DNA of 64,000 bases from assembly GCA_022376925.1 (NCBI GenBank), contig JAIOJX010000004.1, positions 120,243,123 to 120,307,122 on the forward strand. The letters run 5' to 3'. Below the pieces are notes generated by a model, which saw only the letters and a list, made by a program, of their open reading frames with translations, was not told the DNA's origin and searched no databases. Position 1 is the first letter of the stretch. Each line of letters begins with the position of its first letter. Position numbers and translations under genes: made by a program. Below, piece after piece: positions 1 through 12,611 of this stretch. The DNA comes from Tragulus kanchil (Eukaryota > Chordata > Mammalia > Artiodactyla > Tragulidae).

Positions 1-44
1 TAAAAAAAATATCTAATTTCCTCTTTTTTTCTAGAACAAAGCTG

Positions 45-205
45 ACATGCATGAATCTCAACCTGGCTGTTTTTAGCCGTGTGGTATTGGCTAAGTTACT
101 TGACTTCTCTGTGCTTCTGTATTCTCATCTGTAAAATTGGGATATTAATAGTATCTGCCTTGTAGAGTATTGGGAAAATTTAAGTGACCTGGTACATGGA
201 AAGAA
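45..205 (+). repeat. MIR SINE relic
   Basis: The order of elements matches the MIR core: a tract resembling 'tgtgaccttgggcaagtt', then 'cttctctgtgcttctgtattctcatctgtaaaattgggat', then 'aatagtatctgcct' and a thymine/guanine-rich end. MIR is an ancient mammalian tRNA-derived SINE. This copy is diverged and has no coding role. Its duplicate is at 1175-1335. Confidence 0.75.
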
Positions 206-209
206 CTTA

Positions 210-740
210 CTAAACAATGCTCTATTTTAAATCAATGCTCATTTAACTTCCTCCTTTTAGGGTTGTGTATTCTTTTTCGTTTAACTGAGTACTGTTCATA
301 GCTAAATTCTCCCCTTGATGATTTAATTCTTTGTTAATTTTGCTGCAGGATTTTTGAGGGACCCTGGCAGGAATTTGTAGGAGACAGAAACATGATCAAC
401 AGGAGGACGGGAAGGGCTCACTCCCTGTATGTTCCTTGAGACAGGAAATGGGAAAGTGTATGAGTTGGTGTTCAGGGGAGCCCTACTTATGACATAGTTG
501 TTACAACCTAGAACTTGTTGAGTGTAGGAAAAAATAACTTTGTACCCCACAGCTTGGTAGAGAGGAAAAAAGATTGACCCAAATCAGCTATGAGGAGTTC
601 ATTTAACCATCAGCAAAAACAGCATTTCTGTTTTTCATTGTCAACTTTGAGGATTACACTCATTTTTTGGCATATCGTCAAGTTTCAGAATTAGTAACTT
701 CATACACTATTTCTTCTCTGTTTATTTAGGAGTTCTGTGT
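210..740. other. Anonymous intergenic DNA
   Basis: I recognise no gene or repeat family here. A 75-codon open frame on the minus strand (323-550) has no recognisable domain and no supporting context, so I treat it as chance. Confidence 0.6.
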
Positions 741-883
741 ATATTGACTTGGAGAAGGAAATGTCAGCTCACTATTCTGACTTGGAGAACCCCATGGACA
801 GAGGAGCCTGGCAGGCTATAGTCCATGGAGTCGCAAAGAGTCAGGCACAATTTAGCTACTGAACAACAGCAACAATATTGACT
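741..883 (+). mobile_element. Bov-tA/BovA SINE with 9-bp target-site duplication
   Basis: The body shows the ruminant BovA core: 'ccatggacagaggagcctgg', then a 'tagtccatggagtcgcaaagagt' tract. It is flanked by the direct repeat atattgact at 741-749 and 875-883, which marks the insertion. The tRNA-like head is missing, so it is 5' truncated. It depends on BovB machinery for mobility and is non-coding. Confidence 0.85.
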
Positions 884-1340
884 ACACTTTATAAAAATAG
901 ATTTACATATGATGCACAAATAATAAAGCTTAGCTTAAAAACATCCTTTTTGATATGATAGTCTACTTGAGGAAATTTGAAGTCATGAAAAAATAATGAT
1001 GACATTTCCAAAGAATAATTGACACACACTGATTAGCCCCAAACAGCAACGGAGTATAGTGGACATGTAACTCTAATGTCACTTGTAATTAACTGTGTTA
1101 TTTTTGTGTATTGCTCCTTTCATCTCAGAATAAAAAAAATATCTAATTTCCTCTTTTTTTCTAGAACAAAGCTGACATGCATGAATCTCAACCTGGCTGT
1201 TTTTAGCCGTGTGGTATTGGCTAAGTTACTTGACTTCTCTGTGCTTCTGTATTCTCATCTGTAAAATTGGGATATTAATAGTATCTGCCTTGTAGAGTAT
1301 TGGGAAAATTTAAGTGACCTGGTACATGGAAAGAACTTAC

Positions 1341-2338
1341 AACAATGACTGTTTGAAAAAGCAAATGCTCAGTACTGATGAGCTGTTATGATTCAGGAGT
1401 CAGGCTGTCTCCAAAATTGGCTTCGAGACAGTGTGGCACTACACGACAGTGTGACACGGTAGGATGTTTGCCTCACCACCTCCCACTCTTATCTAATGCT
1501 TCCCAGAAACACTGGAATCAAGTTGTGAACACACTGGAGTAGGGTTGACTACGGGGTGCAGTTTCCTTTCTTTTCTCTCTATGGCAACCAGGGAGGAACA
1601 ATATGTACTGTGTGTGTGGTCAAAAGGCTTCAGATGTTTTTAATGTCGAGCCTGAATCTAAAGTCAATATATATTCACTGCCAAGAGGAGACCACCTAAT
1701 CACTGCCTGGAAAGTGCTCAGAACCTGGTGTTGACATCCTTGATGTACTCCTGTAAAACAGGCCTGCTGTACTAATCTGGGCTTCCATTATCAGAGCCTG
1801 TTCATCCCATTTGGACTCTTAGGATCCAATGGTGGGTCATAAAAGGGACAAGCAGGGAAAAACAATAGCAATGAAAACACCCAAATCTTCCCTTCCCACA
1901 CCTGTAGGAGAAGAGTCCTTCCTTCCTAGGGTTTAAGTCTGTTTAACTGCACTGTAACCAACCACAGTATCCAGTGCTTGTGCATCTCCTCACTTCAGGG
2001 AGTTACCAACGTTATGATCCAACACTGTGAGTTAGAGATGGGATGAAGGAGCAGCTGCATCACCCCAACCAGGCTGTTCCCTGCTCAATGTGATTTTGAG
2101 GATTTCTAACATTTGATGGCCATCTAGAGAACAATATTATTTTTTCAGCTTCTGTTTTTTTTCCCTTCAAATTCAGTTCAAAGAACAGATGCATTTCTTC
2201 GTATTTCTAAGGAAAGTAGATCTCAGACATAAAATGTGTCTTAGATAACGTGTGGGTTGTTAGAAAGTTTCTTGTGAAGCTCATTTTATAATTTCCCTGT
2301 TCATTGTCAATATATATTTTGATATAACTAGAAAGTTA
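1341..2338. other. Anonymous intergenic DNA
   Basis: No gene or repeat family recognised. Base composition is somewhat less AT-rich than the neighbourhood, and no long open frame is present. Confidence 0.55.
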
Positions 2339-2645
2339 TGTTAATTATATATTTTTTAAGTTTCTTCTTTTATGTGGCCTTTTTATTGTTTTTTATTTAT
2401 TTATTTTTTCATCCATCTTTATTCTTCGGCCTGTGGGCCTCCCATCACAGTGGCCCCTCTCGTTGCAGAGCACCAGCTCTGGAAGCATGCATTCCAGAGC
2501 TCCGGCTCGTAATTGGACACACTGTGGGTCCAGCTATTCCTCAGCACGTGGGATCTTCCTCGGCCAGGAATCAAACCGGTGCCCCTTGCACTGCAAGGCG
2601 AACTCTTTACTCACTGAGCCACCAGGGAAGTCCTGTTAATTATAT
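2339..2645 (-). mobile_element. CHR-type tRNA-Glu SINE, short form
   Basis: Reading the minus strand, the element starts with the tRNA-Glu-like head (ggacttccctggtggctcag), followed by a B-box-like gatt and the body typical of this window ('ggacccacagtgtgtccaatt' region, then 'cagagctctgg'). The direct repeat tgttaattatat at 2339-2350 and 2634-2645 is the target-site duplication. The body ends without the C-rich box seen in longer copies. Several substitutions make it an older copy. Confidence 0.85.
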
Positions 2646-3470
2646 TTTAAATGACTTTTTCTTCATATGAAGATTTGTTACTTAGGGACTGGAGACAAAG
2701 TCTTTTATAGAATTGTGCATTATTTATTATATAAATAATTGTTATATATCTAGGTGTATGTTTTATGCTTCAACATTTTTATGTGAATATATAAAAATTA
2801 TAAGATGCTTTACAAATTGAATGCATGATGATTTGTGCAATTAATTTTAGGTACATTTAACCAAATGCAATATGATATAGCATAGCTAACTCTCCATCTC
2901 AACATTTCAAAATTATATCTAACCCTAAAGGCCTAGCACAGATGTTACCTCCTCTATTAAGCTTTCTGGATGGTCCCAGTCAGAGGAATTTCATCTTCCT
3001 CTGACTTCTAGCAATTCTTTCATATACCATATATGTTGCTATAATTTCTATGCATTTTTATCGTATATTAGATTGTAATAACATTGAAAGGAAGAGTAAT
3101 TTATTCACTTTATCTTATACAACATTCTAGTTAAAATATATTATTGTTAATAATATTTGTCAATTAACTGTCTTTGAAGTGAGAATACCAGTCAGTAAAC
3201 AGTTTAGTGATACTAGGTTAGTCAAAATAAAGATGTAGATTCAGGAAGAGAATATGATGTCAGTTTTTTTAAAAATATATTTTTTCAGCTTCTGTTTTCC
3301 TTCAAATTCAGTTCAAAGAACAGATGCATTTCTTATTTCTAAGGAAAGTAGATCTCAGACATAAAATGTGTCTTAGATAACGTGTGGGTTGTTAGAAAGT
3401 TTCTTGTGAAGCTCATTTTATAATTTCCCTGTTCATTGTCAATATATATTTTGATATAACTAGAAAGTTA

Positions 3471-3777
3471 TGTTAATTATATATTTTTTAAGTTTCTTCT
3501 TTTATGTGGCCTTTTTATTGTTTTTTATTTATTTATTTTTTCATCCATCTTTATTCTTCGGCCTGTGGGCCTCCCATCACAGTGGCCCCTCTCGTTGCAG
3601 AGCACCAGCTCTGGAAGCATGCATTCCAGAGCGCTGGCTAGTAATTGGACACACTGTGGGTCCAGCTATTCCTCAGCACGTGGGATCTTCCTCGGCCAGG
3701 AATCAAACCGGTGCCCCTTGCACTGCAAGGCGAACTCTTTACTCACTGAGCCACCAGGGAAGTCCTGTTAATTATAT
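3471..3777 (-). mobile_element. Second copy of the 2.3-kb CHR-type SINE (by D2)
   Basis: This is the same SINE with the same flanking tgttaattatat repeat, placed here by duplication D2 and not by a second transposition. It differs at a few positions near 3632-3645 from the left copy. Confidence 0.9.
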
Positions 3778-4530
3778 TTTAAATGACTTTTTCTTCATAT
3801 GAAGATTTGTTACTTAGGGACTGGAGACAAAGTCTTTTATAGAATTGTGCATTATTTATTATATAAATAATTGTTATATATCTAGGTGTATGTTTTATGC
3901 TTCAACATTTTTATGTGAATATATAAAAATTATAAGATGCTTTACAAATTGAATGCATGATGATTTGTGCAATTAATTTTAGGTACATTTAACCAAATGC
4001 AATATGATATAGCATAGCTAACTCTCCATCTCAACATTTCAAAATTATATCTAACCCTAAAGGCCTAGCACAGATGTTACCTCCTCTATTAAGCTTTCTG
4101 GATGGTCCCAGTCAGAGGAATTTCATCTTCCTCTGACTTCTAGCAATTCTTTCATATACCATATATGTTGCTATAATTTCTATGCATTTTTATCGTATAT
4201 TAGATTGTAATAACATTGAAAGGAAGAGTAATTTATTCACTTTATCTTATACAACATTCTAGTTAAAATATATTATTGTTAATAATATTTGTCAATTAAC
4301 TGTCTTTGAAGTGAGAATACCAGTCAGTAAACAGTTTAGTGATACTAGGTTAGTCAAAATAAAGATGTAGATTCAGGAAGAGAATATGATGTCAGTTATT
4401 TATTTGGTACAAAGACATCTAAAAATATGACTTGTAACATTAAGACTATTTTAAGTTTAAAGAAAGAATAAATGCTTTAGCATATTTCCTTGGGGATGGG
4501 TGAGGTGAAGGATAATGTTCAAGATGATTC

Positions 4531-4898
4531 AAGAATCTGGAGGATGGGGCTTCCCCTGGTTGTCCAGTGGGTAAGGACACTGCCTTGCAGTGCAAGGGGC
4601 GTCTGTTCGAGCCCTGGCCTGGGAAGATCCCACGTGCTGCGCAGCGGCTGGACTGATGTGTCCAATCACCGAGCTGGAGCTCTGGAGCGCATGCGCCCAG
4701 AGCTGGTGCTCTGCAATGACAGACGCCACCTCCATGGGAGGCCCACAGGAGCCAAAGAACGAAGACGAATGAAAATAGAGAAATGAAAGACCAATAGCAG
4801 TGGCCCACCCACTCCCCTCCCTCCCCAACCTGACCCCCGCCCAAAGTAAATAAATAAATAAATCTTAAAAAAAAAAAAAAAAAAGAATCTGGAGGATG
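4531..4898 (+). mobile_element. Full-length CHR-type SINE, long form, 16-bp target-site duplication
   Basis: The element runs 4547-4882 between perfect direct repeats of aagaatctggaggatg (4531-4546, 4883-4898). From 5' to 3' it has a tRNA-Glu-like head with A-box-like (tgtccagtggg) and B-box-like (gttcgagccc) sequences, a unique body, a C-rich box (ctcccctccctccccaacc), four overlapping AATAAA-type motifs, TCTT, then about 18 A. Internal Pol III boxes mean it could be transcribed. Mobility would depend on LINE enzymes. The flanking repeat is intact, which suggests moderate to young age. Confidence 0.9.
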
Positions 4899-5936
4899 AA
4901 CTAATTGAGGGGTTTGAAAGAATTTATGTAAATCTTTTTGAGCTCTAATACCTATGCATCCTCATGGCATCATAGATAGGAAAAAGTAATTCTTGTCATG
5001 TAATGACATTTTCGAATGGAATATTACATTTAATGATTAGTGTTCCATTGATCATGTGTTACAGAGTGTCTATTTATCTTAAATTTAAGTAATACTTACA
5101 AATTTTAATATTATAAGAGGTCTTAAAATTTTTTTATACGTTTATTGTCCAGAAACCTCATTAAATGATTTTTAAAAATACAGATCCTAAAAACATTTCT
5201 TTAATTTTTTATTTTTTTCAGAATTTTCACCTCATAGTTCTTAAAGCACAACTCAGAATGTAGTTTCCCAAGGCTAAATGTTAGCAGTCAGAAATAATAG
5301 ATATGTTAAATCAATCATCTTAACATTTTTCAATCCACATAGTTTTTTTTTCTGAAAAAGACTAGAGTGAATGGAATGGCACTCAGGGAGCAATTTGTGA
5401 GTCTATTTCTGGAAAGCACTGTTCCTCTTAGTAGCAAAGAGAACCATTTTTTCCTCTTCTATTGGTTTTAGTTCTGTGACACAGGATCAATTTTATAAAC
5501 AAAAAATAAAGAAAGTTCACAGATAATGTCAGCAGTGGGATTTGGGTAGTAGAAAATGTATCACTTTGATGAGATAATGCCTTTGTCTCTTTGGGAGCTG
5601 AGTTAGAAGAAGGGTTTCTTAATATCCAGATTTTTTTTAATGGAAAAGCATGGGTGATTGTGTGCAATACTAAGTTGCAAGAGGAAGAGAAAGGAAAAAT
5701 AGATTTGGGAGAAGTTGATTTTAATTTTAAATGTTTTGAAGCTGGGGTTTTGTTGGGAAACTTGAATACAGACCTTTATATGCATAGTCACAATTATGTA
5801 CACAGCAATTTACTAAAGCTAATGAGCTCCTGTTATCAAACTCTCAAGTATAAGTTTTGTGTACCAAAATATTTTGTACAATATGCTCTAGCATTTGGTA
5901 AGGCAGGTGTTTATTCAAATGTCATTTTCAAAATGG
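4899..5936. other. Anonymous AT-rich intergenic DNA
   Basis: No gene recognised. The open frame at 5591-5971 (+) runs into an L2 relic and lies in a duplication, so it is not considered coding. Confidence 0.55.
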
Positions 5937-7323
5937 CCTTTCCAGACCTCCTTTTATTAAAAAAGAAATAACCTTTTTTCTTATCTCCACCCTCCCTATT
6001 CTACTTTTCTGCATTTTTCCCATATCACTTATCACTCTTTGAGTATTTATGTATTACATTTGTTTTTAATCTCTTCCTCCCACCCACATCATTATATACT
6101 CCCTCCATGAAGGCAGTGGCCTGAGTTCAGTGCTGTATCCGAGCAGCTAAATTGGTGCCAGACATTATTCCATCTTTTCTGAGTGAATCAAAGAGTTCTG
6201 AGTTGATCATTATTTTTAAATTTCAATAAAGTTTTTTCGTTTATTGTCCAGAAACCTCATTAAATGATTTTTAAAAATACAGATCCTAAAAACATTTCTT
6301 TAATTTTTATTTTTTCAGAATTTTCACCTCATAGTTCTTAAAGCACAACTCAGAATGTAGTTTCCCAAGGCTAAATGTTAGCAGTCAGAAATAATAGATA
6401 TGTTAAATCAATCATCTTAACATTTTTCAATCCACATAGTTTTTTTTTCTGAAAAAGACTAGAGTGAATGGAATGGCACTCAGGGAGCAATTTGTGAGTC
6501 TATTTCTGGAAAGCACTGTTCCTCTTAGTAGCAAAGAGAACCATTTTTTCCTCTTCTATTGGTTTTAGTTCTGTGACACAGGATCAATTTTATAAACAAA
6601 AAATAAAGAAAGTTCACAGATAATGTCAGCAGTGGGATTTGGGTAGTAGAAAATGTATCACTTTGATGAGATAATGCCTTTGTCTCTTTGGGAGCTGAGT
6701 TAGAAGAAGGGTTTCTTAATATCCAGATTTTTTTTAATGGAAAAGCATGGGTGATTGTGTGCAATACTAAGTTGCAAGAGGAAGAGAAAGGAAAAATAGA
6801 TTTGGGAGAAGTTGATTTTAATTTTAAATGTTTTGAAGCTGGGGTTTTGTTGGGAAACTTGAATACAGACCTTTATATGCATAGTCACAATTATGTACAC
6901 AGCAATTTACTAAAGCTAATGAGCTCCTGTTATCAAACTCTCAAGTATAAGTTTTTGTGTACCAAAATATTTTGTACAATATGCTCTAGCATTTGGTAAG
7001 GCAGGTGTTTATTCAAATGTCATTTTCAAAATGGCCTTTCCAGACCTCCTTTTATTAAAAAAGAAATAACCTTTTTTCTTATCTCCACCCTCCCTATTCT
7101 ACTTTTCTGCATTTTTTCCCATATCACTTATCACTCTTTGAGTATTTATGTATTACATTTGTTTTTAATCTCTTCCTCCCACCCACATCATTATATACTC
7201 CCTCCATGAAGGCAGTGGCCTGAGTTCAGTGCTGTATCCGCAGCAGCTAAATTGGTGCCAGACATATATAGTATGTGCACATCATTTTGCTGAGTGAATC
7301 AAAGAGTTCTGAGTTGATCATTA
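5139..7323 (+). repeat. Tandem duplication D3 (offset about 1097-1099)
   Basis: Segment 5139-6211 recurs at 6238-7323. Near its right end the left copy lacks the stretch around 'tatatagtatgtgcacat' found at 7264-7283 and also lacks one C at about 6140. The third copy of this region (8100-8420, from D4) agrees with the right copy, so the left copy's end is the deviant one. Confidence 0.95.
5937..6165 (+). repeat. L2 LINE 3' end relic
   Basis: The order 'cctttccagacctcc', 'cttatcactctttgagtattta', a pyrimidine run, 'ctccatgaaggcagtgg', 'gtgctgtatcc', 'ttggtgccagaca' matches the 3' end of the ancient mammalian L2 LINE. It is non-coding. Further copies made by D3 and D4 lie at 7035-7268 and 8136-8362. 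Confidence 0.75.
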
Positions 7324-9193
7324 GTTCTAGAAATTCATTATCAACAGTCTTTTTATGTGTGGTAAGACTATTTCATGATTAAAAGGGAACAAACATGTTT
7401 CACCAATTAAACTAAGTAATATTGACTATATCAATAATAATATTAATCTTGGCTGTACTTAGGCTGAAATACAGCAGTTGTACATCCACCCATACAAACA
7501 TGGCAAAGTCATGCTTTCTTGTGAGAAATATCTGAATGTATTTTCCACATGAATGTCCCTTAGTATATTAGGCCTGAATACAGTCCATGTGGTCATGAAG
7601 AGTCAACAAAGACTGAGTGACTAAGCACACAGACTATCTCAGATATGCAAATATTATCACTCTAAAGGTGGAAAGTGAAAAGGAACTAAAGAGGCTCTTG
7701 ATGAGGGTGAGAAAGGAGAGTGAAAAAGCTTGCTTAAAACTCAGCATTCAGAAAACTAAGATCATAGTAACCGATCCCATCACTTCAAGGCAAATAGGGA
7801 AAAAGTGGAATCAGTAACAGATTTTATTTTCTTGGGCTCCAAAATCACTGTGAATGGAGACTGTAGCCGTGAAATTAAAAGATGCTTGCTTCTTAGAAGA
7901 AAAACTGTGACAAACCTAGACAGCATATTAGAAAGCAGACCAAGTTTGGTGACCAAGTTCCGTATAGTCAAAACTATTACCAAATTCCAGTAGTCATTAT
8001 GGATGTGAGAGTTGGACCTAAAGAAGGGTGAGCACTGAAGTATTGATGTTTTTGAATTGTGGTGCTCGAGAAGACTCTTGAGAGTGCCTTAGACAAAACT
8101 ATTTTGTACAATATGCTCTAGCTTTTAAGGCAGCTTTCCAGACCTCCTTTTATTAAAAAAGAAATAACCTTTTTTCTTATCTCCACCCTCCCTATTCTTC
8201 TTTTCTTCATTTTTTCCCATATCACTTATCACTCTTTGAGTATTTATGTATTACATTTGTTTTTAATCTCTTCCTCCCACCCACATCATTATATACTCCC
8301 TCCATGAAGGCAGTGGCCTGAGTTCAGTGCTGTATCCGCAGCAGCTAAATTGGTGCCAGACATATATAGTATGTGCACATCATTTTGCTGAGTGAATCAA
8401 AGAGTTCTGAGTTGATCATTAGTTCTAGAAATTCATTATCAACAGTCTTTTTATGTGTGGTAAGACTATTTCATGATTAAAAGGGAACAAACATGTTTCA
8501 CCAATTAAACTAAGTAATATTGACTATATCAATAATAATATTAATCTTGGCTGTACTTAGGCTGAAATACAGCAGTTGTACATCCACCCATACAAACATG
8601 GCAAAGTCATGCTTTCTTGTGAGAAATATCTGAATGTATTTTCCACATGAATGTCCCTTAGTATATTAGGCCTGAATACAGTCCATGTGGTCATGAAGAG
8701 TCAACAAAGACTGAGTGACTAAGCACACAGACTATCTCAGATATGCAAATATTATCACTCTAAAGGTGGAAAGTGAAAAGGAACTAAAGAGGCTCTTGAT
8801 GAGGGTGAGAAAGGAGAGTGAAAAAGCTTGCTTAAAACTCAGCATTCAGAAAACTAAGATCATAGTAACCGATCCCATCACTTCAAGGCAAATAGGGAAA
8901 AAGTGGAATCAGTAACAGATTTTATTTTCTTGGGCTCCAAAATCACTGTGAATGGAGACTGTAGCCGTGAAATTAAAAGATGCTTGCTTCTTAGAAGAAA
9001 AACTGTGACAAACCTAGACAGCATATTAGAAAGCAGACCAAGTTTGGTGACCAAGTTCCGTATAGTCAAAACTATTACCAAATTCCAGTAGTCATTATGG
9101 ATGTGAGAGTTGGACCTAAAGAAGGGTGAGCACTGAAGTATTGATGTTTTTGAATTGTGGTGCTAGAGAAGACTCTTGAGAGTCCCTTAGACA
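6969..9193 (+). repeat. Tandem duplication D4 (offset about 1098)
   Basis: Segment 6969-8095 recurs at 8101-9193. The right copy starts with a loss of about 33 bases after 'ttttgtacaatatgctctag' compared with two other copies, and has substitutions in its first 120 bases. The unit carries the L2 tail and the upstream half of the BovB fragment. Confidence 0.95.
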
Positions 9194-9512
9194 GCAAGGA
9201 GATCCAACCAGTCAATCCTAAAGGAACTCAACTCTGAATATGGAAGGACTGATGTTGAAGCTGAAGCTTCAATATTGTGGCTACCTGATGCGAAAAGCCC
9301 ACTCATTGGAAAAGACCCTGATGCTGAAACAGATTGAGTGCAGAAGGAGAAGGGGTGACAGAGGATGAGATGGTTGGATAGCATCACTGACTCAGTGGAT
9401 ATGAGTTTGAGCAAACTTGGGGAGATGGTGAAGAGCAGGGAAGTCTGGTGTGCTTCAGTTCACAGGGTCATAAAGAGTGAGACACGACTTAGTGACTGAA
9501 GAACAGGAACAG
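7590..9512 (+). mobile_element. BovB (RTE) LINE 3' fragment, reverse-transcriptase tail, split by D4
   Basis: BovB is the ruminant RTE-clade LINE whose enzyme mobilises the BovA SINEs. Translation gives the C-terminal part of its ORF: a 'RYANIITL' stretch where functional copies have an AD-D type active-site region, then 'LKLSIQKTKI' (7617-7817), then in another frame 'DFIFLGSKITVNGDCSREIK' (7805-7993). The last part (9194-9512), which aligns with the 3' end, reads 'KTLMLKQIECRRRRGDRG'-like. Stop codons, frameshifts and the damaged active-site region make it dead. Duplicated bases 8101-9193 interrupt it. Confidence 0.85.
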
Positions 9513-11600
9513 TCTCTAACATATCTAAGTTCATCCTCTTTAAAATATTTTGGACCTTCTTGATGGAATGAAGTTTTAAGGCCAAGGATTGGACTAAATA
9601 TGTAGATACCATTGGGAGAATATTAAAGGACACGGAGACGTGTTTCCAAGTCTTCCATAATTCCTATAATTTGTTGACTAGACACTCTATTCCTCTTGCT
9701 TAAGGTTTGATTTAAAGTACCTTGTTGAAAAGGAAATGCCTCTTGAAGGGTGTGTATTTAGTATCCTTCGGTATTAAGTGGTTATTAAAACAGTTTCTAC
9801 AGTGATGAATATCTGAGTGAAAATCGCAATGGATATCATCTGTACAAGTGAATAGAGTAGAGAGTGTAAGATATGTTATTACTTAATAGGCTGTTCTGAT
9901 TGACTTAGATGTCACGGTTCCCAATGAAGAAGCATTTATATACTTTCAAATGTACTTATAAATAAAATGCAAATGTCCTAAGTCACTGTTACTGACTTTA
10001 AAATTAGAACCCTTGCTATACTCATACTAGCTATATCCTAAAATAGGATGGGTATGGAATTGATTCAGTGACTCCAAGTCCTCATCACACATCCAAGTTC
10101 TTTTATGTCAGTCTTTCCATCCTTAGTGTGTCTACTTCGGTCTTCAGTTCAGCTTGTCTTACAGCACAAAATGCTAGAGGAATTCCAGGTAGTTTAATTT
10201 CCAGAAGAATAGAAAAAAAAAAATAGCTTCTCTGATTCTCTTTACAGAATCTGGAGTTATTTTTCAAGAAGCACACATGAAACCCTACCCACAGGCCCAA
10301 TTTTGCACCAGTCACTGGCAGGGGCAATGAATACCAAGTTTCTTTACTAGTCTGAAATAATGTGAATTTATGTAGGCCTGTGGACACGTCGATAACATCA
10401 GTTTCTCTGTGCGCTGAGGAAAGACTGAGAAATTTCCCATAACTGGACAACCAGTTGTGCCTGCTATAGAAGGAAGAGAAGGGGTGACAGAGGATGAGAT
10501 GGTTGGATAGCATCACTGACTCAGTGGATATGAGTTTGAGCAAACTTGGGGAGATGGTGAAGAGCAGGGAAGTCTGGTGTGCTTCAGTTCACAGGGTCAT
10601 AAAGAGTGAGACACGACTTAGTGACTGAAGAACAGGAACAGTCTCTAACATATCTAAGTTCATCCTCTTTAAAATATTTTGGACCTTCTTGATGGAATGA
10701 AGTTTTAAGGCCAAGGATTGGACTAAATATGTAGATACCATTGGGAGAATATTAAAGGACACGGAGACGTGTTTCCAAGTCTTCCATAATTCCTATAATT
10801 TGTTGACTAGACACTCTATTCCTCTTGCTTAAGGTTTGATTTAAAGTACCTTGTTGAAAAGGAAATGCCTCTTGAAGGGTGTGTATTTAGTATCCTTCGG
10901 TATTAAGTGGTTATTAAAACAGTTTCTACAGTGATGAATATCTGAGTGAAAATCGCAATGGATATCATCTGTACAAGTGAATAGAGTAGAGAGTGTAAGA
11001 TATGTTATTACTTAATAGGCTGTTCTGATTGACTTAGATGTCACGGTTCCCAATGAAGAAGCATTTATATACTTTCAAATGTACTTATAAATAAAATGCA
11101 AATGTCCTAAGTCACTGTTACTGACTTTAAAATTAGAACCCTTGCTATACTCATACTAGCTATATCCTAAAATAGGATGGGTATGGAATTGATTCAGTGA
11201 CTCCAAGTCCTCATCACACATCCAAGTTCTTTTATGTCAGTCTTTCCATCCTTAGTGTGTCTACTTCGGTCTTCAGTTCAGCTTGTCTTACAGCACAAAA
11301 TGCTAGAGGAATTCCAGGTAGTTTAATTTCCAGAAGAATAGAAAAAAAAAAATAGCTTCTCTGATTCTCTTTACAGAATCTGGAGTTATTTTTCAAGAAG
11401 CACACATGAAACCCTACCCACAGGCCCAATTTTGCACCAGTCACTGGCAGGGGCAATGAATACCAAGTTTCTTTACTAGTCTGAAATAATGTGAATTTAT
11501 GTAGGCCTGTGGACACGTCGATAACATCAGTTTCTCTGTGCGCTGAGGAAAGACTGAGAAATTTCCCATAACTGGACAACCAGTTGTGCCTGCTATAGGA
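9343..11600 (+). repeat. Tandem duplication D5 (offset 1129)
   Basis: Segment 9343-10471 is followed directly by its copy 10472-11600. The junction falls inside the BovB tail on the right side (…gaaggagaaggggtgacag at 9343 and ggaagagaaggggtgacag at 10472). The copies appear nearly identical, including a homopolymer A run at 10210 and 11341. Confidence 0.95.
10472..10642 (+). mobile_element. Truncated BovB tail copied by D5
   Basis: This repeats 9343-9512 and begins abruptly at the duplication junction. It is not a separate insertion: there is no target-site duplication and the flank on its right equals that of the original. Confidence 0.9.
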
Positions 11601-12610
11601 GGCAAGAGGCACTAGAACTCAGGACTGTTTAAATGTGTTGATATGGACCAAATTGAAAATGAAATACACAAATAGCTCTCTGCACTATTTTCTTCAACAG
11701 TACAAACAAGAGTAGATATTTAGAGTATCAAGTGAGTAAGGATGTCTGTAATTCTCATCAGTATTCATTCCAAGTGTATAAAATCTGGGCGTGACAGAAG
11801 AAAAGAGGATGGTTGCCACAAGGTCAAATTTTCACACAAGAATTTGAAATAGTCTTACTGTTTTTTTACACATGAAATTTCTTTGTATATTTTGCTAGAG
11901 ACATTAATAATTCTAGGATAAAGATAATAAAATCCTCAAAGAATTAGTCTCCAATTTTCTTTGATTTTCTGAATATTTTACTCTTTTTAAAATTGAAGCA
12001 ATAATACTATTAGTTATTTGGGGGCTTGTTATATTTTATTTTGCTGTGTGCACCTAGGTCAGTTCAGCTATTCAGTTTACCATTTAGGGTGGATAGGATG
12101 TAGGCATAAAACTTAGTGGAATGATCGGAGTAATACTTCAGATATCTGGTGTGGAGGATATTTGGTCTGCTGATTTCCATAAGTGTTCTATTGTAGTTTT
12201 TGCTTCACTAAAGTTTCTTTTCCAACAAGAGAGGTCTTATGATGGTGAAAAAGCTGTTGCTAAAAGTCTTTTAATAATAGATTGATCTTCTGCCAAACAT
12301 GGAGATGATAAGATGAAAAATGGATGCATCAGAGTATTCCATGCTCTGGAGGACGTAGAAATCTAGGAAAATCTAAAATAAAAGAAACAAAGCAGAGACA
12401 ACAGAAAAATATGTCAGCTTTAAAGATGTGCTAAAAATTGTCTGAGGGTGGGAGAATAGAGAAAGCAAGAGGTGAGAAGGATGGTGGGAAAGAAATAATT
12501 ACTAGAATGAATTATATGAATAAAACATGGTTACAGTCAGATATTTAAAAATAATATAATTTTTGATATAATTTTGATAATTAATAATAGTGGTAGAACT
12601 TTAATTTTCA
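11601..12610. other. Anonymous intergenic DNA
   Basis: AT-rich sequence with no recognised gene or repeat family. Confidence 0.55.
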
Positions 12611-12611
12611 C

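Larger units (their letters stand above)
1..1340 (+). repeat. Direct duplication D1 (offset 1130)
   Basis: Bases 1-210 recur almost unchanged at 1131-1340. The left copy is cut by the window edge, so the full unit probably starts upstream. Similarity stops sharply after the shared word aagaacttac. The segment carries a MIR relic. It belongs to the series of 21 similar duplications and is most likely an unmerged contig overlap. Confidence 0.9.
2142..4397 (+). repeat. Tandem duplication D2 (offset 1132-1140)
   Basis: Segment 2142-3265 recurs at 3281-4397 in the same orientation, separated by about 15 bases of T/A-rich filler. Indels concentrate in the first 60 bases of the right copy (shorter T run, loss of 'cgt'). 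A few substitutions lie inside the SINE both copies carry. The rest looks essentially identical, including the target-site duplication of that SINE. Confidence 0.95.

Noticed and set aside
5591..5971. 126-codon open frame as a possible small gene
   Set aside because: It overlaps an L2 relic, is truncated by a frameshift in its near-identical copy, and has no domain or regulatory context.
10103..10543. 146-codon minus-strand frame
   Set aside because: It runs across the D5 junction into the BovB tail. The copy at 11232 has a different start, so the frame is created by the junction.
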